Counted from the stretch's first letter, positions 25,962 through 34,079 are shown. The stretch: DNA of 47,245 nucleotides from Chitinophagaceae bacterium (GCA_020848815.1 JADLHL010000095.1:1-47245); one strand, 5' to 3'. The notes: generated by a model from the letters alone, not told the origin. Made by a program: numbers and translations.

Positions 25962-27380
25962 ATGAGGTTGGCCATTGCATTCATATTGTCTGTTGTTGTT
26001 TTTTCATTGGGTAGTTGTAAAAAAGACCAACTGCTCACCAGTGCCGATGCCAAACTAACACTGGCCACAGAACTACTCACGTTCGACACCGTGTTTACCA
26101 CTGTTGGCTCCATCACCAAATCATTTACCGTGGTGAATGTATATGACCAGCCGCTCAACATCAGCAACATACAATTGATGGGTGGCAGCAGTTCTGCTTA
26201 CAGCATCAATGTTAATGGCAGTAGCGGCACATCGTTCAGCAACATTCGCCTCAATGCATTCGATAGCTTGTATGTGTTTGTAAAAGTGAACATCAACCCA
26301 GGCAGCAGCAACTTGCCTTTTCTGGTAAAAGACAGTATTCGATTTTCCATCAATGGCAACACGCAGCAGGTGCAGCTACAAGCTTACGGACAAAATGCCC
26401 GCTTCATTAGCAGTGGTCGCATCAGCAGCAATACCACCTGGAACAACACGCTTCCGTATGTAATTGTAAAACCACTGACGATAGATAACGGCATTACATT
26501 GACGATAACAGAAGGCACCCGCATTTACTGCAATGCCACAGCCCCCATTATTGTGAATGGCACCCTCAAAGCATTGGGCAAAGTGTACGATAGCACCCGC
26601 ATCACTTTTCGTGGCGACAGGCTGGATGAAACTTACCGCGACTTTCCCGGCGCATGGCCCGGCATTGTATTCAACAACAGCAGCAGCAACAATGAGCTGC
26701 GCTACACCAATGTGCTCAATGCCTATCAAGCCGTGATTGCACAAGGAAATCCTAATGACGTTACGCCAAAGCTCACATTGTTTAGCTGCCAAATCAGCAA
26801 TGCGTATGATGTTGGTCTGCTGGCTTTCAATACCAAAATTGTAGCGGAAAACTGTCTCATTTCGCAAGTGGGCAATGATGGCGAAACGGGTCTTGGCGGC
26901 AGCAACGTACTTATTGCCGCAGGGGGTAATTATACCTTCAATCATTGTACCATTGCTACCTATGCCAACTTTTATCAAAACCACAAGCTGCCTTCGCTGT
27001 TCATCAGCAACAACAGTGGTTCACAAAGCCTGCCCCTGCAAGTGCAAATGGATAACTGTATTGTATACGGGCAGGGCGGTTTGGCCACCGATGAAATAGT
27101 GGTGAGCAAAACCGGCAACACCGCATTCAGCATTCAGTTGCGTAACTGCTTGTACAAAGTGAAAAATGATCCGGCCAATGTAAGCTTCCTGAATTCGCTG
27201 AAAAATGTGGAGCCATTGTTCGATAGCATCATTACCAGCCGGCAGCAGTACAATTTCCGGCTGCGAGATGAATCGCCGGCCCGCAATACTGGCTTAGCTG
27301 GCGGCCCAGCCACCGATCTGGATGGCCTGCCCCGCCCTGCAGGTACCCGCCCCGATATTGGCTGCTTCGAAAAACAATAA
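25962..27380 (+). CDS. Lipoprotein with right-handed beta-helix-like repeats
   Basis: The ATG at 25962 gives 472 residues starting with signal peptide MRLAIAFILSVVVFSLGS and lipid Cys19, followed by KKD. The in-frame start nine codons earlier would spoil the signal peptide. The N-terminal part (about 25-150) resembles an immunoglobulin-like fold, with VNVYDQPLNISNIQLMGGSS. The middle (about 170-400) has short strands of the form found in parallel beta-helices, such as LRYTNVLNAYQAVIAQG, AENCLISQVGNDG and YTFNHCTIATYANF. It ends with RDESPARNTGLAGGPATDLDGLPRP, typical of Bacteroidota choice-of-anchor or polysaccharide-lyase-like surface proteins. No catalytic residues can be named. The family is common in this phylum and has no proven role. 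Confidence 0.85.
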   Translation: MRLAIAFILSVVVFSLGSCKKDQLLTSADAKLTLATELLTFDTVFTTVGSITKSFTVVNVYDQPLNISNIQLMGGSSSAYSINVNGSSGTSFSNIRLNAFDSLYVFVKVNINPGSSNLPFLVKDSIRFSINGNTQQVQLQAYGQNARFISSGRISSNTTWNNTLPYVIVKPLTIDNGITLTITEGTRIYCNATAPIIVNGTLKALGKVYDSTRITFRGDRLDETYRDFPGAWPGIVFNNSSSNNELRYTNVLNAYQAVIAQGNPNDVTPKLTLFSCQISNAYDVGLLAFNTKIVAENCLISQVGNDGETGLGGSNVLIAAGGNYTFNHCTIATYANFYQNHKLPSLFISNNSGSQSLPLQVQMDNCIVYGQGGLATDEIVVSKTGNTAFSIQLRNCLYKVKNDPANVSFLNSLKNVEPLFDSIITSRQQYNFRLRDESPARNTGLAGGPATDLDGLPRPAGTRPDIGCFEKQ

Positions 27381-27436
27381 CTCAACTATTTGCCTTACTT
27401 AGCTGTTACCTTCCTAAATCGTTCAATCCATTTACC

Positions 27437-27967
27437 ATGAAATATTTATCTGTATTACTTGCACTAGCCCTAATGGCTTTTGTACCCGCTTCTAAACCCA
27501 GCATTCATGCTTTTAAAGTAGAAAGCATTGACGGCGGCGTTATTGATTTTTCTAAGTTCAAAGGCAAGAAAATTCTGGTGGTAAATACCGCCAGCAAATG
27601 CGGCTACACATACCAGTACGAAGGCCTTGAAAAGTTGTATGACCAGTACAAAGACAAGCTGGTAATTGTAGGCTTTCCGGCCAACAATTTCGGCGGGCAA
27701 GAACCCGGCAGCAATGCAGATGTAAAAGAATTTTGCACCAGCAAATTCGACGTCAGCTTCCCTATGGCTGCTAAAGTGAGTGTAAAGGGCAGCGACAAAG
27801 CCGCTATCTTTAAATGGCTCACCGAGAAAGCTGAAAATGGTGTGCTCGATGCCAACATCAGCTGGAACTTCAACAAGTTTTTGTTGGATGAAAACGGCCA
27901 GCTCATTCAGCATTTTGCCAGCCGTGTAGAACCTACCGACGAAGCCATTACCAAATATTTGAAATAG
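27437..27967 (+). CDS. Secreted glutathione peroxidase-family protein
   Basis: The thioredoxin-fold peroxidase reduces hydroperoxides, in bacteria usually with thioredoxin-like donors rather than glutathione. The catalytic set is complete: Cys55 in NTASKCGYT (Cys form, no selenocysteine), Gln88 in NNFGGQEPGS, and Trp143-Asn144 in SWNFNKFLLDENG. The N-terminal MKYLSVLLALALMAFVPAS is a signal peptide, so the protein acts in the periplasm or on the envelope, which fits defence against external peroxide. Length, 176 residues, is normal once the leader is included. It stands 56 bases after the beta-helix lipoprotein gene and probably has its own promoter (TACCTTCC near 27408 is a weak -7 match). 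Confidence 0.95.
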   Translation: MKYLSVLLALALMAFVPASKPSIHAFKVESIDGGVIDFSKFKGKKILVVNTASKCGYTYQYEGLEKLYDQYKDKLVIVGFPANNFGGQEPGSNADVKEFCTSKFDVSFPMAAKVSVKGSDKAAIFKWLTEKAENGVLDANISWNFNKFLLDENGQLIQHFASRVEPTDEAITKYLK

Positions 27968-28034
27968 CCACTGGCTGCAATGGCCTTCAACTACTTCGTG
28001 TCACAAATTATCACCCAACCATCCTATTGAAATC

Positions 28035-28286
28035 ATGAAGTGTCCGAATTGTAATGTAAGCCTTGTAATGACTGAGCGAAGTGGCATTGAAATTGATTAT
28101 TGCCCTGAGTGCCGTGGCGTTTGGCTAGACCGCGGAGAGCTCGACAAAATCATTGAACGTGCTGCGCAACCCGTACAGAAGCCATCTCAGGATAGCTATC
28201 ACGACCGCGACAGGTATCAAAAAGACAATGACTACCGCTACAAAAAAAAGAAAGGCTTACTGGGCGACTTGTTTGACTTCGATTAA
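28035..28286 (+). CDS. Zinc-ribbon protein, zf-TFIIB type
   Basis: An 83-residue protein with four cysteines in two CxxC pairs (C3, C6, C23, C26) within MKCPNCNVSLVM and DYCPECRGVWLDRGELDKII, the hallmark of the bacterial TFIIB-like zinc-ribbon family. The rest is a charged tail rich in Tyr, Arg, Asp and Lys. Such small proteins are common in bacteria, with no agreed function; nucleic-acid or protein contact is suggested only by the fold. It lies on its own, with a terminator just after it. Confidence 0.92.
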   Translation: MKCPNCNVSLVMTERSGIEIDYCPECRGVWLDRGELDKIIERAAQPVQKPSQDSYHDRDRYQKDNDYRYKKKKGLLGDLFDFD

Positions 28287-28310
28287 TTACAGGCATATCA
28301 ATGCCGGAAA

Positions 28311-28341
28311 GGAACCCCGCAATGACGGGGTTCTTTTTTTT
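28311..28341 (+). terminator. Intrinsic terminator after the zinc-ribbon gene
   Basis: GAACCCCG (28312-28319) pairs with CGGGGTTC (28326-28333) around a six-base loop, followed by a run of eight T. Confidence 0.93.
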
Positions 28342-28459
28342 AACCATCATACACAGCCGGCGATGCTGCCTGTGCCTTTGTTGGTCAGGCAACCACAAAG
28401 GCGAAGTATTAGCTGTCTGTCAATTTTAAGAACATCCCTCAACCCCCTATCTTGCAGCC

Positions 28460-29692
28460 ATGCTTTTTCCGGATGTAATAGGACAATTGGAAACCCGGCA
28501 GCACCTGCTCGATCTGGTGGACAACAACCGCCTGAGCCATGCCCTGCTGCTGGTGGGTAAAGAAGGAAGCGGACTGCTGCCGCTGGCCATCAACTTTGGC
28601 CAGTATGTGGTGAGCATGCCCGCCGAAAAATCGGTCGCAGCAGCACCCGCCCCCGATTTGTTTGGCGGCGGCACCGACCTGTTTGGCGCACCCATTGCTC
28701 CACCTGAGCCGGTACCCGAAGCACATGGCGGCATCGACCCGCTGGCTGCGCAGCTCATGCACCCCGACCTGCACCTGAGCTACCCCGTGTTACCCAAAAA
28801 AAGCGGCGACAAACCCGTGAGCACCGATTACATCAGCGAGTTCCGGGAGTTTTTCAAACTCATGCCCTATGGCTCGGGCTTCGACTGGTTGCAAAGCATT
28901 AATGCCGAAAACCGGCAGGGAAATATTACTGCCGAAGAGTGCAACGATATCATTCGCAAGCTGAGCCTCAAAACCTTTAAGGCCCGCTACAAAGTGCTGG
29001 TGATGTGGCTGCCCGAATACTTAGGCAAGGAGGGCAACAAGCTGCTGAAACTGATAGAAGAGCCACCCGTAGATACCTTATTTATACTGGCCACCGAAAA
29101 TGAAGCCGATGTGCTGCCCACCATTGTGAGCCGCTGCCAAACCATACGGGTGCCACCGCTTACCGAAGCCGATGTAGAAGAAGCCCTCATCAGCCGCTGC
29201 AATGCCGCCCCCGATACAGCCCGCCAGCTGGCCATGGTATGCGAAGGCAACTACCACGAAGCACAGCAACTATTGCAGCACAACGAAGACGATTTCAACG
29301 GGTTGCTCCGCGACTGGCTCAATGCTAGCCTGCTGAAAGGCGCCAAAGCCTATGAACGCTTCGACCTGCAAAACAAGTTTGTAACCAACGTAAGCTCACT
29401 CGGCCGCGAAAGACAAAAGCAGTTTCTGCGCTACTTTTTGCAGCTGGTGGAGCAAAGCATTCGCCTGCGCCTGATAGGCGAAGCACAGGTACACCTGCCC
29501 CCCACCGAAAAAGATTTTGCCCTCCGGCTCAACAAGTTTAGCGGCATGGGCCAGCAAAAAGCCATTGCCGAAGAACTGGAGAAAGCCATTTACTACATTG
29601 AGCGGAACGCCAATGCCAAAATGCTGTTCCATGCACTTACCCTCAAATTGAGGAGCATTGTGCTCGAGAAAATTGTGATGGGGCATAATTGA
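28460..29692 (+). CDS. holB: DNA polymerase III subunit delta'
   Basis: The delta' subunit is part of the clamp loader that places the sliding clamp on primed DNA. The 410-residue protein begins MLFPDVIGQLETRQHLLDLV, with a degenerate nucleotide site GKEGSG near residue 35, typical because delta' does not hydrolyse ATP. YKVLVMWLPEYLGKEGNKLLKLIEEPP and ILATENEADVLPTIVSRCQTIRVPP are strong family motifs. Between about residues 55 and 115 there is a Pro/Ala/Gly-rich insert (APAPDLFGGG onwards) where other delta' proteins have their zinc module, and no Cys cluster is present. In Bacillus holB lies next to the yaaT (ricT) gene; here ricT is also downstream, but separated by a two-gene cassette. 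Confidence 0.9.
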   Translation: MLFPDVIGQLETRQHLLDLVDNNRLSHALLLVGKEGSGLLPLAINFGQYVVSMPAEKSVAAAPAPDLFGGGTDLFGAPIAPPEPVPEAHGGIDPLAAQLMHPDLHLSYPVLPKKSGDKPVSTDYISEFREFFKLMPYGSGFDWLQSINAENRQGNITAEECNDIIRKLSLKTFKARYKVLVMWLPEYLGKEGNKLLKLIEEPPVDTLFILATENEADVLPTIVSRCQTIRVPPLTEADVEEALISRCNAAPDTARQLAMVCEGNYHEAQQLLQHNEDDFNGLLRDWLNASLLKGAKAYERFDLQNKFVTNVSSLGRERQKQFLRYFLQLVEQSIRLRLIGEAQVHLPPTEKDFALRLNKFSGMGQQKAIAEELEKAIYYIERNANAKMLFHALTLKLRSIVLEKIVMGHN

Positions 29693-29758
29693 TTACTTTA
29701 CAGACCATATAAGCTACAGGATAAAAAACTCACTTAGCAAGTGGCAGGTAAGCGATTT

Positions 29759-29774
29759 TTTGACATTTGTCAAA
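29759..29774. promoter_or_regulatory. Palindrome upstream of the amidase lipoprotein gene
   Basis: TTTGACA (29759-29765) and TGTCAAA (29768-29774) form a perfect inverted repeat around TT, 50 bases before the ATG. It contains a -33-like TTTG. It may be an operator or part of the promoter. No strong -7 element follows at the normal spacing (TACATAGC at 29792 is a weak match). Confidence 0.45.
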
Positions 29775-29823
29775 TTTTCGAATGGAGCAATTACATAGCT
29801 TCAATATCCTTAACCCCCACTCT

Positions 29824-31215
29824 ATGAGAAAATTGATTTTGTATTTCTTTTTTGCCGCTTTTATTATTACAGCATGTGAAAAAAATGTTGCGCCTGATAA
29901 ACAACCTGAAAACTTAAAACATGCTCCAAATGCTAAAAGCTTTGCACAAAAATGGTTGTCACAAGAAATTATTGATCAGTTCAACTGGTTGCAGCAGGTA
30001 CCACTTTTCAAGCATGATACACTTATTGGAGTAAAAGTATTGCATAACAACCTTGCTGGCAACCAACTTCAATATATTGTGATACAACTTGAAAGTAATG
30101 AATTTACCAAGCTGATGCTTCATCAAATACAGTATGAGGGCGTCGTTGGTAAATCTACCCCACTTAAAATTACCAGCGTTAATCTGATTAAAAAAACAAC
30201 TGCAAGTATTGCTATGCGCCTTGATAGCACAGGCATCATTAGCAACCCCTCAAAAAAATCGATTCAAGCACTCTCGCACCCTGCGAACCCCTCTCCAACA
30301 TTACCCATGGTAACTGTTACTGCCCGTTATCGTAGCTCTGGAAACGAATATTTTGCCCCAAGATATTTTGTTCCTTTCAATGGAGCATTTATCGAAAAAA
30401 GTGATGGTGGAAGTGGAAGCGGTGGGGAAGAAGGAGGCAACCAGACAGTATTGGACTATATAGCGCCATTGGATTCGGAAGGTGGCGGGGCGCCTCTTAT
30501 ATTGGATGGCGCTACTAATAGCCTTTTTGATGAAATTTGGTACAATATTGAAGACTACCCTGGAAAAGATCAAGGCTATGAATGGAAATGGTGGGAACAA
30601 CCATCAGCCAATATAGAGCCAGAACTAAATACCAATCCAAATGCAAACGACTTAGATGGTTGGTGGAATGGCGACTCAACTTTTCAACAAACAGAAGCTC
30701 CGGCCCAACCTAAACCATACTTTTCAAATGTATATAACCAATATCCTAAAACTATTGATGGAAATGATGACATGCCGCCTGGACAACTTGCAACATTGAT
30801 TGGTGGACAAGTTCTAAACGAGTTCAATAGGGGTAGCTTCCAGAATGCTTGTGCAATAAGATTATCATTTGCTTTGAATCATTCAGGCATTTCCATACCT
30901 GAGATACCCGGTAAAACTTGGAAAGGATCAGATGGGAAAAACTATTTCCGTGAAGCTGCGCAATTGAAAGCTTGGCTTACTCAAACATTTGGCGAGCCGG
31001 ATGTGGTGTTAAGTTCTGATACGCAAACTCCCTTGCAAATGCGGCAATCACTTTTGGGCTTTCACAATAGAGGCATCTATCTGATGCTACCGAAAGATAG
31101 GGCTGCTTTTCAGGCTTCTGGCCATGCAACCCTATGGGGTGGATTGAATGCGATTGGAGGAAAAAATTATTTGGGAAACGCTGGAAAGGTATTTCTATGG
31201 AGACTCCCTCAATAA
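29824..31215 (+). CDS. Lipoprotein with C-terminal Tae4-like peptidoglycan amidase domain (probable toxin)
   Basis: The ATG at 29824 gives 463 residues with signal peptide MRKLILYFFFAAFIITA and lipid Cys18 followed by EKN. Residues about 20-150 are a mixed helix/strand domain of a type I associate with Bacteroidota lipoproteins carrying variable C-termini. A Gly/Ser-rich linker follows (about 195-215). Residues 296-463 resemble Tae4, the amidase effector of type VI secretion that cuts the D-Glu to diaminopimelate bond of peptidoglycan. Cys343 in NACAIRLSFALNHSG, the SDGKNYFREAAQLKAWL block and His434 in SGHATLWGG correspond to the catalytic Cys and His, and the end VFLWRLP fits. The third residue, Asp in known Tae4, looks replaced by Gly or Asn. 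A small lipoprotein gene follows after 20 bases. The DNA is A/T richer than its neighbours. Confidence 0.8.
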   Translation: MRKLILYFFFAAFIITACEKNVAPDKQPENLKHAPNAKSFAQKWLSQEIIDQFNWLQQVPLFKHDTLIGVKVLHNNLAGNQLQYIVIQLESNEFTKLMLHQIQYEGVVGKSTPLKITSVNLIKKTTASIAMRLDSTGIISNPSKKSIQALSHPANPSPTLPMVTVTARYRSSGNEYFAPRYFVPFNGAFIEKSDGGSGSGGEEGGNQTVLDYIAPLDSEGGGAPLILDGATNSLFDEIWYNIEDYPGKDQGYEWKWWEQPSANIEPELNTNPNANDLDGWWNGDSTFQQTEAPAQPKPYFSNVYNQYPKTIDGNDDMPPGQLATLIGGQVLNEFNRGSFQNACAIRLSFALNHSGISIPEIPGKTWKGSDGKNYFREAAQLKAWLTQTFGEPDVVLSSDTQTPLQMRQSLLGFHNRGIYLMLPKDRAAFQASGHATLWGGLNAIGGKNYLGNAGKVFLWRLPQ

Positions 31216-31235
31216 AAAAATGAACCTATACTACA

Positions 31236-31844
31236 ATGCGTTATTTGCCAATATTTCTATTCGTCCTTTTTGCATGTACTATAAACAGTAGGCATCAGAA
31301 TGATATTCAGCAAATATTATCCTTAATAAACGATGATACCACTTCATGGAAATACATTCGAAGTTGGAACTATTCTTTACCCAACACCCCAATTTCATTT
31401 GAAGATTCAATTGTCGGATGGAGCAAATGTTATTTTGACTATGACTCCTCTGATCTGTATGATGAATTTGGACCGAAGATGATTATGCTGAATGAAAATG
31501 GCGGTATTCCACCCTGGCATATTTTTACGGATACTGCTTTGCAAAGAGCCTTCTCAAAAAAAGAGAAAACTGCATTAGAAGCTGAGGCCAGAATGAATAC
31601 AGCTCCTTTTCCAACCATTCAGAAAAATAATTCAGATTCTTCTATAGTTCGCTTCTTCCGAACCAATCCGATTTATGCTAAAAATAAAAAAATATGTTTC
31701 ATTCAGGTTTTTACAACATATGGTCCGGCACCTTACTGGTCTGACGAACCCGAATACCAAATAATCTGTAGTCAGGTCTTCGTGTGTGAAAAACGTTCGA
31801 ATGAATGGCAAATTTGGAAGGTTAAATCATGGGTGTACAATTGA
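31236..31844 (+). CDS. Small lipoprotein, probable immunity protein for the Tae4-like toxin
   Basis: This 202-residue protein starts with MRYLPIFLFVLFAC, a lipoprotein-like signal peptide with Cys14, so it should reside in the periplasm on a membrane. I do not recognise the family. It has a mixed composition with many Asn, Asp, Ser and aromatic residues and no catalytic motif; the end YQIICSQVFVCEKRSNEWQIWKVKSW looks like a small beta-rich fold. It begins 20 bases after the amidase-lipoprotein gene, on the same strand and with the same A/T-rich composition. Immunity proteins against Tae4 (Tai4) are likewise small periplasmic proteins encoded directly after the effector. The immunity role is therefore an inference from position, size and location, not from sequence similarity. 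Confidence 0.6.
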   Translation: MRYLPIFLFVLFACTINSRHQNDIQQILSLINDDTTSWKYIRSWNYSLPNTPISFEDSIVGWSKCYFDYDSSDLYDEFGPKMIMLNENGGIPPWHIFTDTALQRAFSKKEKTALEAEARMNTAPFPTIQKNNSDSSIVRFFRTNPIYAKNKKICFIQVFTTYGPAPYWSDEPEYQIICSQVFVCEKRSNEWQIWKVKSWVYN

Positions 31845-32310
31845 AAAACAATACACATGAATTCAATGGTAGGCCAAACACGTATCTCCCGGCCCGCCTT
31901 CCTATATCATAATCACCTATTTTTGACGCAGTAATCCGTGAAATAGATTTTTGAGGCGAAACTTTTTTTGTGAACCAGTTGTAAGCACATGGAATTGGCG
32001 TTGTGTGTCCCGATAGCTATCGGGACACTGCAACTGTTGATTCTTTATTCAGCATAAAAAGGCAACCACCGGTTTGCCCAGCTTGCCAGCCACCGCTACC
32101 CCGTGTAGCCATCCGGCCCATTGGCAACAAGTATGGTACAAAGCCGATACTTGCACTGCTGTACAAGTGAGTGACACAACGCAGCTCAATAGCTGCACCA
32201 CAGCTGGTTTCACCGAAAAAAAACAGGTAACTCCAAAGCGCTGCCGGAAACACACCAACCGGCCTTGCTATTGGTATTTAATCATTTAAGGAAGAGAGAG
32301 GACTATAGAT
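31845..32310. other. Gap between the toxin cassette and ricT
   Basis: 466 bases without a convincing gene. Short open frames on both strands (for example 32074-32289 plus) have no start context, no family likeness and overlap each other. The only clear structure is the palindrome at 32005-32028. The region is the right-hand border of the A/T-rich cassette. Confidence 0.6.
32005..32028. repeat. Perfect 24-base palindrome, REP-like
   Basis: GTGTCCCGATAG followed directly by CTATCGGGACAC. The core CCCGATAGCTATCGGG is a motif I recall as frequent between genes in Chitinophagaceae and related genomes. As RNA it would form a loopless or small-loop hairpin. No T run follows, so termination is unlikely to be its main role. 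Confidence 0.7.
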
Positions 32311-33714
32311 ATGGGATGTGGAAGTTGTGGAACGGGCTCATCGGGCAAACCCAATGGTTGCAAGAGCAACGGCGGCTGTAGCAGCGGCGGTTGCAACCGC
32401 ATGAATGTGCACGATTGGCTGGCCAATTTACCCTTTGCTGACCCCAACAGCAGTTGCAAAATTGTGGAGGTAAGCTTCAACCAAGGCAGCAGGAAAGAGT
32501 TTTACCGCAATCATAGCCTGCAATATTTTGCCAAGGGCGAACTGGTAACTGTAGAAGGAGTAAGTGGCTTTGATGTGGGCGAAGTAAGCCTGAGTGGAGA
32601 GCTGGTGCGGATGCAATTGAAAAAGCGCAACCTGCCCGAAGACAGTGCCGATATCAAAAAAATACTACGCCGCAGTACGCCTACCGACATTGAAAAATGG
32701 CAGGAAAGCAAGCAGCGGGAAAAAGAGGCACTGGTACGCAGCCGTGCTGTGGCCCGGCAGCTGGGCCTGCAAATGAAGCTGGCCGAAGTAGAAATACAAG
32801 CCGATGGCAAAAAAGCTACTTTCTTTTATACTGCCGATGACCGGGTGGATTTTCGGGAACTCATTAAAATATTTGCCGGTGAGTTTCGGGTAAAAGTGGA
32901 GATGCGCCAAATTGGCCCCCGCCAGGAAGCGGGCAAAGTAGGTGGCATTGGCAGCTGTGGCCGTGAGCTCTGCTGCAGCACCTGGCTCACCGATTTTAAG
33001 AGTGTAAACACTACGGCAGCCCGCTACCAAAACCTAAGCATTAACCAAGCCAAGCTGAGTGGCCAGTGCGGCCGCCTCAAGTGCTGCCTCAACTTTGAGC
33101 TGGATACTTACCTCGATGCATTACAACACTTTCCCAACGATGCCGACGTGCTGGAGATAAGCCGTGGCCGGGCATTTTTGGTGAAAAAAGATATTTTCAA
33201 AAACCTGATGTGGTACACCATGCCCGACAGCACTAAGCAATACCCGCTGACGCTGAAAAGGGTACAGGAAATAAAGTCCATGAACCGCAACGGCGAACGC
33301 CCCGACGACCTGCAGGCTGTGGAAGTGGTGACCAACAAAGCCAGAGAAGTAGAACCAGAATTTGTAGATGTGGTAGGCCAGATAAGCCTGCGGAGCCTTG
33401 AAAAAACCAGCCGCCGCCAACGGGAAAAAGAACGGGGTATTAACGATGGCCGCAACCGTGGACAAGCACCACGTGGTGCAGGTAATGCGGGCAATCAACA
33501 ACAGCAGCGGCCCCCACAACAGCGCCCCCCACAAGGAGGCAACCAACAACAACAGGAGCAACGCCCCCCCCGGCAGCAGCAGCGACCGCCACAGCAACAA
33601 AGGCCGCCGCAGCAACCTGGTCAGCAGCAGGCAGGCGGTGGACAAGGCAACAACCAGCGGCGCAATAAACCGCCCCGCGGACCAAGGCCTCCAAAACCTG
33701 AAGGCGAATCCTGA
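32311..33714 (+). CDS. ricT: PSP1-domain protein RicT (YaaT family) with long Gln/Pro tail
   Basis: RicT in Bacillus is part of an iron-sulfur-binding complex that helps RNase Y process mRNA; the Bacteroidota orthologue is conserved but less studied. The 467-residue protein starts with a Cys/Gly-rich segment (seven Cys in the first 30 residues). The PSP1 domain covers about 60-330 and carries the cysteine motifs GSCGRELCC (C216, C221, C222) and CGRLKCC (C253, C258, C259). From about residue 370 the tail is basic and then very rich in Gln, Pro, Arg and Gly, like RNA-binding or disordered tails. holB is the upstream backbone gene, as in Firmicutes. The ATG at 32311 is clear. Confidence 0.93.
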   Translation: MGCGSCGTGSSGKPNGCKSNGGCSSGGCNRMNVHDWLANLPFADPNSSCKIVEVSFNQGSRKEFYRNHSLQYFAKGELVTVEGVSGFDVGEVSLSGELVRMQLKKRNLPEDSADIKKILRRSTPTDIEKWQESKQREKEALVRSRAVARQLGLQMKLAEVEIQADGKKATFFYTADDRVDFRELIKIFAGEFRVKVEMRQIGPRQEAGKVGGIGSCGRELCCSTWLTDFKSVNTTAARYQNLSINQAKLSGQCGRLKCCLNFELDTYLDALQHFPNDADVLEISRGRAFLVKKDIFKNLMWYTMPDSTKQYPLTLKRVQEIKSMNRNGERPDDLQAVEVVTNKAREVEPEFVDVVGQISLRSLEKTSRRQREKERGINDGRNRGQAPRGAGNAGNQQQQRPPQQRPPQGGNQQQQEQRPPRQQQRPPQQQRPPQQPGQQQAGGGQGNNQRRNKPPRGPRPPKPEGES

Positions 33715-33789
33715 TATTTGGAATTGGCAAGGGACTTGCCCAATTAAGAACCCCGCTTATATTTGCAGCACATAAATAAACACCTCCTT

Positions 33790-33963
33790 ATGGAACAATA
33801 CGTAGAAGAAGTAGCCAAGAAAAGCACCGGCAAGCATTGGGCCCTTTTCTTTTTCTGGACCATCGCCATGATGGTGTTGATGTTTTCGCCTTACGGCCAG
33901 TGGTTTTGGCTGCTGCTGCCTTTCGTAGTAACAGAATTTGCCAAAGCAATGGATTTGCTGTAA
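33790..33963 (+). CDS. Small two-helix membrane protein
   Basis: The ATG at 33790 opens a 57-residue protein: an acidic start MEQYVEEVAKKSTGKHW, then two hydrophobic segments (ALFFFWTIAMMVLMF and FWLLLPFVVTEFA) joined by SPYGQW, and a short charged end. The longer frame starting nine codons earlier has no better start. I do not recognise a family. It follows ricT by 75 bases and ends just before a terminator, so it may be co-transcribed with ricT. In several Bacteroidota the gene after ricT is the gliding lipoprotein gldH; that gene is not here. Confidence 0.7.
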   Translation: MEQYVEEVAKKSTGKHWALFFFWTIAMMVLMFSPYGQWFWLLLPFVVTEFAKAMDLL

Positions 33964-33989
33964 AAAGCCGATTCATTTTACCAGATACA

Positions 33990-34019
33990 AATAGCCCCGC
34001 AAAGAATTGCGGGGCTATT
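33990..34019. terminator. Terminator between convergent genes
   Basis: ATAGCCCCGCAA (33991-34002) pairs with TTGCGGGGCTAT (34007-34018) around AGAA, with one more A-T pair outside. The T runs are short on both sides, but the stem is strong and lies between convergent transcripts. Confidence 0.75.
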
Positions 34020-34079
34020 ATATTGATGAAGTGACCGAAAGAAAGCTAAAAATCTTTTGCCTGAAAAACAGATTGGTGC

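Noticed and set aside
29824..31215. Type VI secretion locus
   Set aside because: No sheath, tube, spike or ATPase genes occur in the window; only the amidase domain recalls an effector.
32074..32289. 71-codon frame with Cys/Thr/Pro-rich product
   Set aside because: Competing open frames occur on the opposite strand, there is no start context, and the protein composition is odd.
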